A DNA stretch of 64,000 nucleotides from JBBSEX01 sp038239345 (GCA_038239345.1 JBBSEX010000007.1:225112-289111), one strand, 5' to 3'. Shown: positions 16,964 to 26,219, counted from the first letter of the stretch. Notes: a model not told the origin generated them from the sequence alone. Program-made: numbers and translations.

Positions 16964-17980
16964 TTAAGCGTTGGCTTCGATTGTGGCGCTGAGGTCTTCC
17001 CATTCGGCCATTAATTTATCGGCGGACGCGCGATCCGCTGCCATTTGATCGCTGAGCCGCTGGGTCTCGTCGGCGTTTTTGAAATTACCCAGTTCGCGCT
17101 CGCTGTCCGCAATGTTCGCCTCCAGACGTCCCAGCTGCTGCTCGATTTCTTCCGTGCGCGATTTGAGTTGCTTGACCTTCATCGGATTCAAGCGCTTCAC
17201 GTTCAGCGGAGGCGCGGAGCCATTTTGCGCAGCGTGAGCTTCCACCGCCGGCGGAACTGCGGAACTCAAACTGAGGTCGACATGACTGCCGCCCTTCCGC
17301 CACAGATAATCTTCATAATTGCCGGGGAAGATGTGAACGCCACCCTCGCCCACTTCGAAGATTCGCGTCGCTAATTTATCGATGAAGTAACGGTCGTGCG
17401 AAACGAACACGGCGGTGCCGGTGTAGCCTTGCATCGCTTCCAGCAACACGTCCTTGGCGCGCATGTCCAGATGGTTTGTAGGTTCATCGAGCAGCAAGAA
17501 ATTCGATGGCTGAAGAAGGATGCGAGCTAGCGCATACCGGTTCCGCTCACCACCCGAGAGCACGCCGATCTTTTTGAATACATCGTCTTCGGAAAATAGG
17601 AAACAACCCAGAAGGCTCCGCAGTTCCGTCTGGGTGGCGCGCGCTGTCGCACCAGACAGATCGTCAATCATCCGGGCTTCGGTGTTGAGTTCCTTATACT
17701 GATCCTGGGCGAAGTAATCGGCTTCGACGTTGTGGCCAAGCTTGTATTCCCCCGACGACAACGGTTCCGTACCAGCCAGGAGCTTAATCAGAGTCGATTT
17801 GCCCGCGCCATTCACACCCACCAGGGCGATGCGGTCTCCCCGCTCAATGGTGAAATTGACACCGGCGAATACATGCTTCGCGCCGTAACTTTTGGCCACG
17901 TTGTTGAATTCAGCGACAATGCGGCCACTAACTTTCGGCTGCGGAAAGGAAAAATGGATAGTCTTCTCATCCGGCGGCAC
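16964..17980 (-). CDS. ABC-F protein, C-terminal half (second ATPase domain; separated by an in-frame stop)
   Basis: A 338-residue frame holding the second ATP-binding cassette of an ABC-F translation factor: Walker A GVNGAGKST, signature LSGGERNRYALAR, Walker B FLLLDEPTNHLD, H-loop VFVSHDRYF, then a coiled-coil C-terminal domain. The preceding codon is the TAA ending the N-terminal half, in the same frame; the sequence runs ERI-stop-VPPDEKTIHFSFP, where relatives are continuous. GTG 17980 directly follows the stop, so re-initiation could still make this half. Coupled halves, a nonsense mutation or a sequence error are all possible. Confidence 0.8.
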   Translation of the reverse strand: MPPDEKTIHFSFPQPKVSGRIVAEFNNVAKSYGAKHVFAGVNFTIERGDRIALVGVNGAGKSTLIKLLAGTEPLSSGEYKLGHNVEADYFAQDQYKELNTEARMIDDLSGATARATQTELRSLLGCFLFSEDDVFKKIGVLSGGERNRYALARILLQPSNFLLLDEPTNHLDMRAKDVLLEAMQGYTGTAVFVSHDRYFIDKLATRIFEVGEGGVHIFPGNYEDYLWRKGGSHVDLSLSSAVPPAVEAHAAQNGSAPPLNVKRLNPMKVKQLKSRTEEIEQQLGRLEANIADSERELGNFKNADETQRLSDQMAADRASADKLMAEWEDLSATIEANA

Positions 17981-18889
17981 TTAAATGCGCTCGATTTTTT
18001 CCAGTTCCTTGATGCGGCTCTGTACCTGCTTGGCCTTTGTCGCCTGCGCGCGAAAACGGTTTATGAACGACTCTAGCTGCTCAATGCGCTCCCTCTGATT
18101 TTTATAGGCGGCTTCCAGTTGTTCGCGCCGTTCCGTCTTCTGAACAATGTATTTGTCGTAATTGCCGCTATAGAAAAATACTTTTTTGTTCCAGATCTCA
18201 ACCGTCCTGCTGACGGTGACATCCAGAAAATACCGGTCGTGCGATATAAGAACGAAGGCATTGGGATAGTTGGTAAGGTATTGCTCTAGCCAGTTGCGGG
18301 CTTCCAGGTCAAGATGGTTTGTAGGCTCGTCCAGAAGCAGCAGGTTGGGTTTCTGCAATAACAGTTTCGCCAGTGCAATCCGCATCTGCCAACCGCCTGA
18401 GAACTCTTCGGTGCGCTTCTCCCATTCCTCCTTGCGAAAGCCCAAGCCATCCAAAACCGTGCCCACCTGAGACTCGATAGAGTACCCATCTCGAGTGTGA
18501 AGCTGACTATCGACAAACTGGAACCGATCGGCGACTTGCGAGTATTCCTCGCTCAACGGATCAAGGACGCCCATCTGGTGGCCAAGCGTTTCTAACTCTT
18601 TTTCCATGGCCCGAAGGTCATCGAAAACAGACATGCATTCGCTGAATACACCGCGGCCGGATAAGCTCAATCCGTCTTGCGGCAAATATCCGGCGGTGAT
18701 TCCTTTGGTTAAAGTAATGTTTCCATAATCGAGGGATTCGATACCACCTAGCACCTTTAGGAGTGTCGACTTCCCGGTGCCGTTCGCACCCACCAGTCCG
18801 GCGCGCTCTTTCGGTCCAATCAACCAATCTAGATTTTCGAATAGAAGCTTGTGGCCGAAGCGTTTCCCGGCCGAAGAAAGTTGAATCAT
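17981..18889 (-). CDS. ABC-F protein, N-terminal half (first ATPase domain)
   Basis: A 302-residue frame with the first cassette of an ABC-F ATPase (Uup/YdiF-like): Walker A GANGTGKST, signature EFSGGWQMRIALAK, Walker B LLLLDEPTNHLD, H-loop VLISHDRYFLD, then most of the linker (FINRFRAQATKAKQVQSRIKELEKIERI; quoted region about 275-302). ABC-F proteins bind the ribosomal E site and rescue stalled translation or confer drug protection. The usual length is about 640 residues; the two frames here sum to that, with only a TAA codon (17981-17983) between them. Confidence 0.8.
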   Translation of the reverse strand: MIQLSSAGKRFGHKLLFENLDWLIGPKERAGLVGANGTGKSTLLKVLGGIESLDYGNITLTKGITAGYLPQDGLSLSGRGVFSECMSVFDDLRAMEKELETLGHQMGVLDPLSEEYSQVADRFQFVDSQLHTRDGYSIESQVGTVLDGLGFRKEEWEKRTEEFSGGWQMRIALAKLLLQKPNLLLLDEPTNHLDLEARNWLEQYLTNYPNAFVLISHDRYFLDVTVSRTVEIWNKKVFFYSGNYDKYIVQKTERREQLEAAYKNQRERIEQLESFINRFRAQATKAKQVQSRIKELEKIERI

Positions 18890-18985
18890 TCCGTGTATTC
18901 CTATTGTCTCATTGGTGTCTGGTTAGTTTGCGCCTGTAGAAATGGCTAGCTAGCGCAAATCGCCCGGCGATGTGACCATACGAGT

Positions 18986-20659
18986 ATGGCGAAGCCCGCT
19001 TTATTGACGATTGACGACGATCCTGAAGTGCTCCGCAGCGTTGAACGCGATTTGCGTAAAAAATACGGCGCGACGTATCGTATCGTCCGCGCGGAATCCG
19101 GCGCCGTCGCCTTGGACGTATTGAACCAGTTGAAGGCGCGCAACGAGACTGCCGCCCTGCTGCTAGCGGATCAGCGCATGCCGCACATGTCGGGCGTCGA
19201 GTTCTTGGAGCGGGCGATGAAGATCTTTCCCGACGCAAAACGCGTCCTATTGACTGCCTATGCCGACACTACCGCCGCCATCGCCGCGATCAATACCGTC
19301 CGTATTGACTACTACCTTCTGAAGCCGTGGGATCCACCCGAAGAGCAACTGTATCCCGTGCTGGACGATCTTTTAGACGATTGGCAGCAAGGTTACCGTC
19401 CGCCCTATGAAGGCATCCGCGTCTTGGGCCATCGATGGTCGCCGAAGAGCCATCAGTTAAGAGATTTTCTAGGCCGACATCATGTCCCGTACCAGTGGCT
19501 GGACGTCGACATGATGGAAACCGATCCAGAGATCAAGCGAGCTTCGGAATCCTTAAATGGAAATCATCCGGAATTTCCAGTTGTACTGTTTTCCGACAAT
19601 TCGCGTCTGGATGCACCGGAGACGGCGAAGATCGCCGAAAAACTTGGACTGCATACTCGAGCCGAGACAACGTTTTACGATTTCTTGATTGTCGGCGGCG
19701 GCCCAGCCGGACTGGCAGCGGCTGTTTACGGGGCTTCGGAAGGGTTGAAGACAATGATCATCGAGCGCGATGCACCAGGTGGCCAAGCCGGGATGAGTTC
19801 GCGGATCGAGAACTATCTAGGTTTCCCGTCGGGGCTGAAGGGGGCCGATTTGGCGCGTCGCGCAGTAGCCCAGGCGCGCCGGTTCGGAGTGGAAATTTTG
19901 TCCCCGCAAGAAGCCGTCCAGTTGCGGTGCGAGGGACCTTATCGGATCGTCAAATTAGCCGACGGCAACGAAGTAAGCTGTCATGCATTACTGATCGCGA
20001 CGGGCTTGTCCTGGAAGAAACTGGACATCCCAGGTTTTGATCGTTTGCGCGAGGCCGGCGTCTACTATGGGGCCGCGATGACCGAGGCGATGGCCTGCAA
20101 GGACGAAGACGTCTACGTAATTGGTGGCGCGAACTCGGCTGGCCAAGCGGCGATGTACTTTTCACAGTACGCCAGGAAAGTGATTATGCTGGTACGCGCC
20201 GAGTCTTTGCAGAAGAGCATGTCGCAGTACCTGATAGACCAGATAGCGGCAACGCCGAATATTGAAATATCTCCCTGCTGCGAGGTGGTGGAGGCGCACG
20301 GCGATGATCGTTTAACGGAATTGAGTATCGCCGATAAAAGTAATGGCGAGACGCGCCGTGTTCCAGCAAGTTCGCTATTCATCTTCATCGGCGCTGAGCC
20401 GTGTACGAAATGGCTTGGCGAGTCTTTACCGATGGACGAACGAGGCTATCTTCTGGCTGGACCTCACCTCAGTAAAAACGGAGAGCGGCCCGTTGGATGG
20501 AAACTCGATCGCGATCCATTCCTGTTTGAAACGGGGATGCCCGGTGTTTTTGTAGCGGGGGATACCCGTCACAACTCCGTAAAACGCGTAGCATCGAGCG
20601 TGGGCGAAGGGTCGATCTGCGTGCAAATGGTTCACCAATATCTCAGCAAGGTACGTTGA
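18986..20659 (+). CDS. Receiver domain + glutaredoxin-like domain + thioredoxin-reductase-like flavoprotein
   Basis: A 557-residue fusion. Residues about 1-130 are a two-component receiver with acidic pocket DDD, phospho-acceptor Asp62 (LLADQRMPHMSG), LLTAYAD and LLKPW. Residues about 147-215 look like a glutaredoxin/thioredoxin fold (VLGHRWSPKSHQLRDFL, FPVVLFSDN), but the CPxC site reads SPKS. From about 228 a TrxR-type FAD/NAD(P) module follows (VGGGPAGLAAAVYG, DAPGGQAGMSSRIENYLGFP, VIGGANSAGQAAM, GVFVAGDTR). The reductase CxxC is replaced by AMTE, so classical disulfide reduction is unlikely. The stop overlaps the kinase start (TGATG), so the kinase is its probable partner. Confidence 0.9.
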   Translation: MAKPALLTIDDDPEVLRSVERDLRKKYGATYRIVRAESGAVALDVLNQLKARNETAALLLADQRMPHMSGVEFLERAMKIFPDAKRVLLTAYADTTAAIAAINTVRIDYYLLKPWDPPEEQLYPVLDDLLDDWQQGYRPPYEGIRVLGHRWSPKSHQLRDFLGRHHVPYQWLDVDMMETDPEIKRASESLNGNHPEFPVVLFSDNSRLDAPETAKIAEKLGLHTRAETTFYDFLIVGGGPAGLAAAVYGASEGLKTMIIERDAPGGQAGMSSRIENYLGFPSGLKGADLARRAVAQARRFGVEILSPQEAVQLRCEGPYRIVKLADGNEVSCHALLIATGLSWKKLDIPGFDRLREAGVYYGAAMTEAMACKDEDVYVIGGANSAGQAAMYFSQYARKVIMLVRAESLQKSMSQYLIDQIAATPNIEISPCCEVVEAHGDDRLTELSIADKSNGETRRVPASSLFIFIGAEPCTKWLGESLPMDERGYLLAGPHLSKNGERPVGWKLDRDPFLFETGMPGVFVAGDTRHNSVKRVASSVGEGSICVQMVHQYLSKVR

Positions 20660-22047
20660 TGCAACAAGACCTGACGGAACAACGAATGTTCCCCAAACTG
20701 TCCGAGGATCTGATTGGGCAACTGCTGGCTCACGGGCGTGAAGTGGAGCTGAATGACGGCGATAAACTTTTCACGGAAGGCCAAGTGGGCTATCCGTTTT
20801 ATGCCGTGCTGTCGGGAATGGTGCGGGTCACTCGCAAGGTGGGCGACGAGAATCAGTTATTGGCGGAGCACGGACACGGTAGCTTCGTGGGCGAAATTTC
20901 GATGATAAGCGGAAGCCCGGCGCTGGCTACGGCGGTTGCAGTGGGGCCATTGCGCGTAGTGCGTTTGGAAATTGAGGCGTTTCGGAAAATGATAGCAGAG
21001 TGTTCGACACTCGCCGAAACAGTGCTGCAAGCGATGTCGGCCCGATCGCAAGCGATCGAAACGGCTCAGCGTCAACAGGAAAAATTGGCGTCAATCGGAA
21101 AACTGGCGGCGGGGTTGGCGCATGAGTTGAATAATCCGGCGGCGGCGGCGCAACGAGCGGCGGCGAGCATGCGCGAGCACATGGACCGCTCGCGCGATCT
21201 TTCACTCGGCTACGACGAGCGCTTTGCTCCCGAGCAGAGAAAAGCTTTAATCGAACTAAAACACAAGCTGTACGCTCAGAAAAAGCCGTTACTCACGGCA
21301 CTCGACCAGAGCGATCGCGAAGCACAGGTTTGCGAGTGGCTGGAAGCTCATCAGTTTACGGAATCCTGGGATCTATCGCCGACTCTGGTAGCGGCGGGAG
21401 TAACAATCGAGCATCTTGACCGGCTATCGGAAATCATTCCGGACGCGAAACTCGTTGGCGCCATCGGCTGGCTGGAATCCACTCTCCGCATTATCGACTT
21501 GGCGCTGGAAATTGAAACCAGCATGAAGCGCGTCTCGGAGTTGTTGAAGTCCGTCAAGGTTTACACGCGCATGGATGAGCCGCGTTCGCAGGAAGTCGAC
21601 GTTCATGAGGGCATCGAAGCCACGCTGAAAATGTTCGCGCCAAGATTGCGCGGCGCCATCGCATTGGTCCGCGCCTATGATGCCAGCCTGCCGCTCATCT
21701 GTGCCTACCCGAGCCAATTGAATCAGGTGTGGACAAATTTGATCGACAACGCACTCGATGCCATGAAGGACGTTGGACGATTGACCATCCGCACCCAGCG
21801 CGAAGCTAACGGTGGTGTTTTAGTTGAGATCGGCGACACCGGTCCGGGTATTCCACCGGCATTACAGACACGCATTTTTGAACCCTTTTTTACAACAAAG
21901 CCCATCGGCGAGGGAACGGGTTTAGGGCTTGATATTTGTCACCGTATCGTGACGCGGGTCCATGGCGGCGCACTGGGCGTTGTGTCCAAACCAGGCGACA
22001 CGCGATTCGACGTTCATCTGCCAAGCAACCCTCCAAAGGAAAAATAA
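20659..22047 (+). CDS. Cyclic-nucleotide-binding histidine kinase
   Basis: A 462-residue soluble sensor kinase. Residues about 5-125 form a CNB/CRP-like domain (GDKLFTEGQVGYPFYAVLSGMV, HGSFVGEISMISGSP). A short coiled segment leads to the phospho-acceptor helix with His155 (GLAHELNNPAAAAQRAA), then a long helical insert, and a HATPase_c domain (N box NLIDNALDAM, G1 IGDTGPGIP, F/G2 FEPFFTTKPIGEGTGLGL). No transmembrane helix is seen. ATG 20659 overlaps the upstream stop; an in-frame TTG at 20656 is less likely. It probably phosphorylates the receiver of the flavoprotein, which is not itself a transcription factor (inference). Confidence 0.92.
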   Translation: MQQDLTEQRMFPKLSEDLIGQLLAHGREVELNDGDKLFTEGQVGYPFYAVLSGMVRVTRKVGDENQLLAEHGHGSFVGEISMISGSPALATAVAVGPLRVVRLEIEAFRKMIAECSTLAETVLQAMSARSQAIETAQRQQEKLASIGKLAAGLAHELNNPAAAAQRAAASMREHMDRSRDLSLGYDERFAPEQRKALIELKHKLYAQKKPLLTALDQSDREAQVCEWLEAHQFTESWDLSPTLVAAGVTIEHLDRLSEIIPDAKLVGAIGWLESTLRIIDLALEIETSMKRVSELLKSVKVYTRMDEPRSQEVDVHEGIEATLKMFAPRLRGAIALVRAYDASLPLICAYPSQLNQVWTNLIDNALDAMKDVGRLTIRTQREANGGVLVEIGDTGPGIPPALQTRIFEPFFTTKPIGEGTGLGLDICHRIVTRVHGGALGVVSKPGDTRFDVHLPSNPPKEK

Positions 22048-22298
22048 TGAGCTGCAAGCACCTCTCAAAGATTCACGACGTAAAACCGAAAACAAACGGC
22101 TGTGAAGAATGCTTGAAGACGGGCGACCGCTGGATTCATCTGCGGCTTTGTCTGTCATGCGGTCATGTCGGCTGCTGCGACTCATCGAAGAATCGTCACG
22201 CGACGAAACACTATAACGCAACTGACCATCCGATAATGCAGTCTGTCGAACCGGGCGAAAATTGGCGTTGGTGCTTTATCGACGAGGAGATGGTTTAG
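22047..22298 (+). CDS. UBP-type zinc-finger protein
   Basis: An 83-residue protein that is almost only a ZnF-UBP domain: CKHLSKI, NGCEECLKTGDRWIHLRLCLSCGHVGCCDSS, then HATKHYNATDHPIM and WRWCFIDEE. In eukaryotes this fold binds the C-terminal Gly-Gly of ubiquitin; bacterial versions have no settled role. ATG 22047 overlaps the kinase stop (TAATG), making it the third member of a coupled operon with the flavoprotein and kinase. A longer in-frame start exists only by invading the kinase gene. Confidence 0.9.
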   Translation: MSCKHLSKIHDVKPKTNGCEECLKTGDRWIHLRLCLSCGHVGCCDSSKNRHATKHYNATDHPIMQSVEPGENWRWCFIDEEMV

Positions 22299-22310
22299 TC
22301 CGCCAGCGGG

Positions 22311-23876
22311 CTAATTGACGGATCTCCGCAGGACGCGGCCCGCGTGACCATCGAGAATTTTCCCGTTCTCCACGGCGATCTTTCCGTTCAGCATAATCAT
22401 GTCGAAGCCTTGTGAATACTGGTGCGGTTTCTGGAACGTCGCGGGATCTTGAATCTTTGCGGGATCGAACAGCAGAAGATCGGCGACGAACCCCTCACGA
22501 ATCTGGCCGCGATCGTGAAACTGGAAAGTTCGCGCCGGTAAAGACGTCATGCGGCGGATCGCATCCTCCAGCGCCAGTGTATGTTTAGTGCGCACAAACT
22601 CCGCTAAGACGCGTGCATTCGTGCCATAAGAACGGGGGTGCGGCACACCTTTTCCGAAATCGATTACCCAACCATCGCTCGCCACGGCGGTGTTCGGATA
22701 TTTCATGATGCGCTCTACGTCCTGTTCGCCCATGCAATGGAAAACCATCGACGCACTCCCGGCGGCCACCATATCGAGGATCGTCTCGGCTTCATTCGCG
22801 GATGTCTTGTCGCGCCCTTTCAAAACGTTAATCTCCGAAATGTTCTTTCCGTTATAGCTGGGGTCAGGCTCAAAACTGGCGACAATGGCGTAGGAATAAT
22901 CGGGTTGACCCAGCGAATCGATCTTCGCCAGCATCTCGCCGACAATCTTCTTGCGCATACCGGGATCGCTTAAGCGCTCGACTATCTTCGCCTGTCCATC
23001 GGCGAGGGCCCATGTCGGAAGCATCGTGCTAAGACTGGTGCTGGAGTGATCGTAGGGGTACTGATCGATCACAACATCGACACCTTCGCGGCGAAACTTC
23101 TCCACCAGATCGAGAGACTTGTCACTCGCCCCCCAGAGCCGGCGATTGTCGATCTTGAAGTGTGACAGCTCTACAGCCATTCCCGCTTCCTTGCCGACCG
23201 TAACGGCTTCCGTAATGGCGTCCAAAACATGATCGCCTTCATCGCGCATATGACTGGCATACACACCGTTATATTTCGCGGCGGCTTTAGCCAAGGCGAC
23301 TACTTCCGCGGTGTTTGAATAAGTGCCGGGAACGTAGATGAGGCCGGTTGCGAATCCAACAGCTCCATCTCGCATGGCTTTCTCGACGACAGCTTGCATC
23401 CGCAGAATTTCCTCCGCGGTGGCCAGGCGATTGGCTGTTCCCATCACTTCCGTCCGGACTGCATTATGACCGATGAGTGAAGCGACGTTGATCCCCAGGC
23501 CGAGTTTATCTAATTGACCAAACCATTCAGCGAGATCGATGTGCGAGGTGCCGCAATTGCCGGTGATAGCGGTTGTGACGCCATCGAGCAGAAAATTGTC
23601 GGCCTGGGGTACCTTTTCAATCATAGTTTCCAAGTGCGTATGAACGTCGATGAAGCCGGGCGAGAGGACGCGGTTGTTGGCCTCAATAGTGCGTGTGGCG
23701 GTCTTGCCATTTAAGTGCCCAATTGCGGCAATCTTTCCATCTTTGACTCCGACGTCGGCGCGGTACCAGGGATTGCCGCTGCCATCGACGACCCGCGCAC
23801 CGCGAATCAAAACATCGAAATCGGCGGCGAATAGAGAAGCGCCGAGGAGCAATCCAACCAATACAAGTTTGGGCAT
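22311..23876 (-). CDS. Exported N-acyl-D-amino-acid deacylase / D-aminoacylase family amidohydrolase
   Basis: A 521-residue amidohydrolase with a signal peptide (MPKLVLVGLLLGASLFAA). It carries the metal-binding DVHTHLE, a central GLIYVPGTYSNTAE block typical of D-aminoacylases, SHMRDEG, ELSHFK and the late ASDGWV with metal Asp. Known relatives release D-amino acids or cleave related N-acyl/dipeptide substrates. It is the last gene of a minus-strand run: acyl-CoA synthetase, prmA, then this gene 13 nt on. Confidence 0.9.
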   Translation of the reverse strand: MPKLVLVGLLLGASLFAADFDVLIRGARVVDGSGNPWYRADVGVKDGKIAAIGHLNGKTATRTIEANNRVLSPGFIDVHTHLETMIEKVPQADNFLLDGVTTAITGNCGTSHIDLAEWFGQLDKLGLGINVASLIGHNAVRTEVMGTANRLATAEEILRMQAVVEKAMRDGAVGFATGLIYVPGTYSNTAEVVALAKAAAKYNGVYASHMRDEGDHVLDAITEAVTVGKEAGMAVELSHFKIDNRRLWGASDKSLDLVEKFRREGVDVVIDQYPYDHSSTSLSTMLPTWALADGQAKIVERLSDPGMRKKIVGEMLAKIDSLGQPDYSYAIVASFEPDPSYNGKNISEINVLKGRDKTSANEAETILDMVAAGSASMVFHCMGEQDVERIMKYPNTAVASDGWVIDFGKGVPHPRSYGTNARVLAEFVRTKHTLALEDAIRRMTSLPARTFQFHDRGQIREGFVADLLLFDPAKIQDPATFQKPHQYSQGFDMIMLNGKIAVENGKILDGHAGRVLRRSVN

Positions 23877-23889
23877 CTTGAGAATACTT

Positions 23890-24630
23890 TTAATATACGA
23901 AACAGAGCCAGCCTTCGCGTTCGATTACTTCGGCGGCTGGCGGAAGGCCGTCCATCGATGGGAAGCCCGACAAAATCAAGTGCCCGCCGGATTTGCGGAT
24001 GCGATTGAAGTCAGGCCAGAGATCGAGCACTACCGCTTCGCTGATGTTTGCCACGATCAAATCGAATGAGTCGTTGCCCACCGCGTCGGCCGAACCTATG
24101 AACAGCGGGTTGTCGACGCGCTCTGCGGCGGTAGCCACGGCATCGGGGTCGACATCGCAACCAACAATCGTTCCCGCTCCAAGCAACTTTGCGCCAACCG
24201 AAAGAATCCCTGAACCGGTACCAACGTCAAGCACCGAATCTCCTGCTGTCAGAATCCGCTCCATCGCTTCAAGACACATTTGCGTACACGCGTGCCAGCC
24301 AGTACCACACGCGCGGCCGGGTGTAATTTCCAAACGGACGCGGCCCTTGGGTGGCGGTTCAGCACACCATGGCGGAACCAAAAAGAATGTCTCGCCAATC
24401 AGCAGCGGCGGAAATGCGTCGCGGGTTTGCTGTTCCCAATCGGTATCGGGATGTTCTACCCAATGTGCCCCCCGCTGCGAAAACTGCGCAGTCAAAGGAT
24501 TGCGGACCTCGACGAAGAAAGCCTCAAGGTAAGAGTCATGCTCGATGATGCCTTCGGCACCCAGGTCCCATAATTCGGAACTGAGAAGGTCACGATCGTC
24601 CTCATCGCAATCGAGTACCAGTGCCTGCAT
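23890..24630 (-). CDS. prmA: Ribosomal protein L11 methyltransferase-like enzyme (PrmA)
   Basis: SAM-dependent methyltransferase of 246 residues. The SAM motif reads VLDVGTGSGILSVGAKLLGA and the next acidic strand GCDVDPDAVATAAERV; the region PGRACGTGWHACTQMCLEAME matches the conserved loop of L11 methyltransferases (usually PGxAFGTGxHxTT). The later DLIVANI motif is the expected catalytic-side segment. The family trimethylates ribosomal protein L11. Its start overlaps the synthetase stop (TGATG). Slightly shorter than E. coli PrmA (293). Confidence 0.85.
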   Translation of the reverse strand: MQALVLDCDEDDRDLLSSELWDLGAEGIIEHDSYLEAFFVEVRNPLTAQFSQRGAHWVEHPDTDWEQQTRDAFPPLLIGETFFLVPPWCAEPPPKGRVRLEITPGRACGTGWHACTQMCLEAMERILTAGDSVLDVGTGSGILSVGAKLLGAGTIVGCDVDPDAVATAAERVDNPLFIGSADAVGNDSFDLIVANISEAVVLDLWPDFNRIRKSGGHLILSGFPSMDGLPPAAEVIEREGWLCFVY

Positions 24631-26219
24631 CAGCCTTGCACACGCTTTTCCTTGCCGGCCCAGAATTTTTCCTTGAGGACAAGCTTGCGTATTTTGCCCG
24701 TGCCGGTTTTAGGAAGCGGCTCGTCCGTGAACTCGATGATGCGGGGCAGCTTAAATTTGCCCAGGCGTTCCTGAAGGAAGGCGAGCAATTCTTCCACCGT
24801 CAGGGTGGCGCCGGGCTTCAGTACGACAATGGCGGCCGGCACTTCACCCCACTTTGAATCGGGCGCGGCAACCACGGCGCATTCGAACACATCGGGATGG
24901 GCAAAGATCTCTTTTTCCAGTTCCAGCGAGGAGATGTTCTCGCCGCCGCTGATAATAATTTCTTTCTTTCGGTCGACGATGTGAATGTATCCGTCGTCAT
25001 CCCACACGGCCATGTCGCCGGTGTGGAACCAGTGCCCGGTCATCACAGCGGCGGTGGCTTCCGGCTCACGGAAATATCCCTCCATCACGTGATCGCCGGA
25101 CGCCACCACTTCGCCGATCGATTTCATGTCACGCGCCACGTCGTTCATGTTTTCATCGACGACACGCACTTCGACGCCGAGGACGGGCCATCCGGCCATT
25201 GCCTGACGGCGATAACGCTCCGCTTCGTTCGCTGGCACCAGCCCGGGCTTACGCCGCGCGGACGTCAAAACCGGAGCAGTCTCCGTTAAGCCATAGCCGG
25301 AAAAGGCTTCGCACTTGAGCGCTTTTTCTACGCGTTCCACCAGCTCCGGCGTGGATGCGGAACCGCCGAGCATCACGTGCCGCATGCTGGAAATATCATA
25401 AACGCCAAGGTCAGGCGCATTAATCAGAGCGTTCGCCATGGTCGGAACCAGACTCATGTCCGTTGCCCTGTGTTGCTGGATCAACTTAAAGACAAGCGTC
25501 GGCTCAAAGCGCCTTACCATCACCTGCTTGATGCCGAGCATAGTCGAAGCTTGGGGCCGGCCCCAGCCGTTCGCGTGAAACATAGGGATAGTGTGCAGGT
25601 CCACCGCGCTGTCTACGTCCAGAAACATTCCAGCGACCGAAAGCGCGTGAAGGTAGAGCGTGCGATGCGTTAGCGTGACCCCTTTCGGCGTACCAGTGCT
25701 GCCGCTGGTGTAGAACAGTTCAGCGATGGCATGTTCATCGAAGGAGAAAATATCCGCGCGTTCGGCGTGTCCTTTGTCGAGCAGTTCTTCGTAGGTGTAA
25801 TCGGCGATAGGGATTGCGGAGTCGAGCGTAATCCAGCGTTCCACCGAATGACAGAGTGGGCGAAGACTCTCCAAAAGGGGCGCGAAATCGTTTTCGAAAA
25901 GTAACATCCTGGCACCGGAATGGTTCAGGATATTAACGAGTTCCCCCAAAGAAAGCCGTACATTTAAAGGCATCACGATGCCCCCAGCCTGCACGACGCC
26001 GTAATAACCTTCTATCAACTGGTGAGTATTAAAGCTGAGGAATGCCACGCGGTCACCACCACGGAGTCCTTCCTTTTTCAGAGCGGTTGCCAGACGTTCG
26101 CATCTTTCTCCGAACTGAGCGTAAGTGAACGCAAGATCACCCGAAACGATGCCCACTTTCTTGCCAAATAAATCCACGGCGCGGTGCATACAACGGATGG
26201 GAGTTAGAGGAACGAACAT
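24630..26219 (-). CDS. Long-chain acyl-CoA synthetase / AMP-dependent ligase
   Basis: A 529-residue adenylate-forming enzyme that activates a carboxylic acid to its AMP ester and then CoA thioester. Motifs present: LFYTSGSTGTPKGVTLTH (ATP binding), GYGLTETAP, and YIHIVDRKKEIIISGGENISS with the hinge Asp, plus C-terminal PKTGTGKIRK with the catalytic Lys. I chose ATG 26219 (MFVPLTPIRCMHRAVDLFG), the usual family N terminus; longer in-frame starts would run into the hydrogenase gene on the other strand. It is divergent from the hydrogenase operon. Confidence 0.9.
   Translation of the reverse strand: MFVPLTPIRCMHRAVDLFGKKVGIVSGDLAFTYAQFGERCERLATALKKEGLRGGDRVAFLSFNTHQLIEGYYGVVQAGGIVMPLNVRLSLGELVNILNHSGARMLLFENDFAPLLESLRPLCHSVERWITLDSAIPIADYTYEELLDKGHAERADIFSFDEHAIAELFYTSGSTGTPKGVTLTHRTLYLHALSVAGMFLDVDSAVDLHTIPMFHANGWGRPQASTMLGIKQVMVRRFEPTLVFKLIQQHRATDMSLVPTMANALINAPDLGVYDISSMRHVMLGGSASTPELVERVEKALKCEAFSGYGLTETAPVLTSARRKPGLVPANEAERYRRQAMAGWPVLGVEVRVVDENMNDVARDMKSIGEVVASGDHVMEGYFREPEATAAVMTGHWFHTGDMAVWDDDGYIHIVDRKKEIIISGGENISSLELEKEIFAHPDVFECAVVAAPDSKWGEVPAAIVVLKPGATLTVEELLAFLQERLGKFKLPRIIEFTDEPLPKTGTGKIRKLVLKEKFWAGKEKRVQG

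Noticed and set aside
17981..17983. Stop codon recoding (selenocysteine or pyrrolysine) in the ABC-F gene
   Set aside because: The codon is TAA, not TGA or TAG, and ABC-F proteins have no such residue at the linker.
18986..20659. Calling the fusion an ordinary thioredoxin reductase (trxB)
   Set aside because: It has a receiver domain and lacks the CxxC of the reductase, so the name would mislead.
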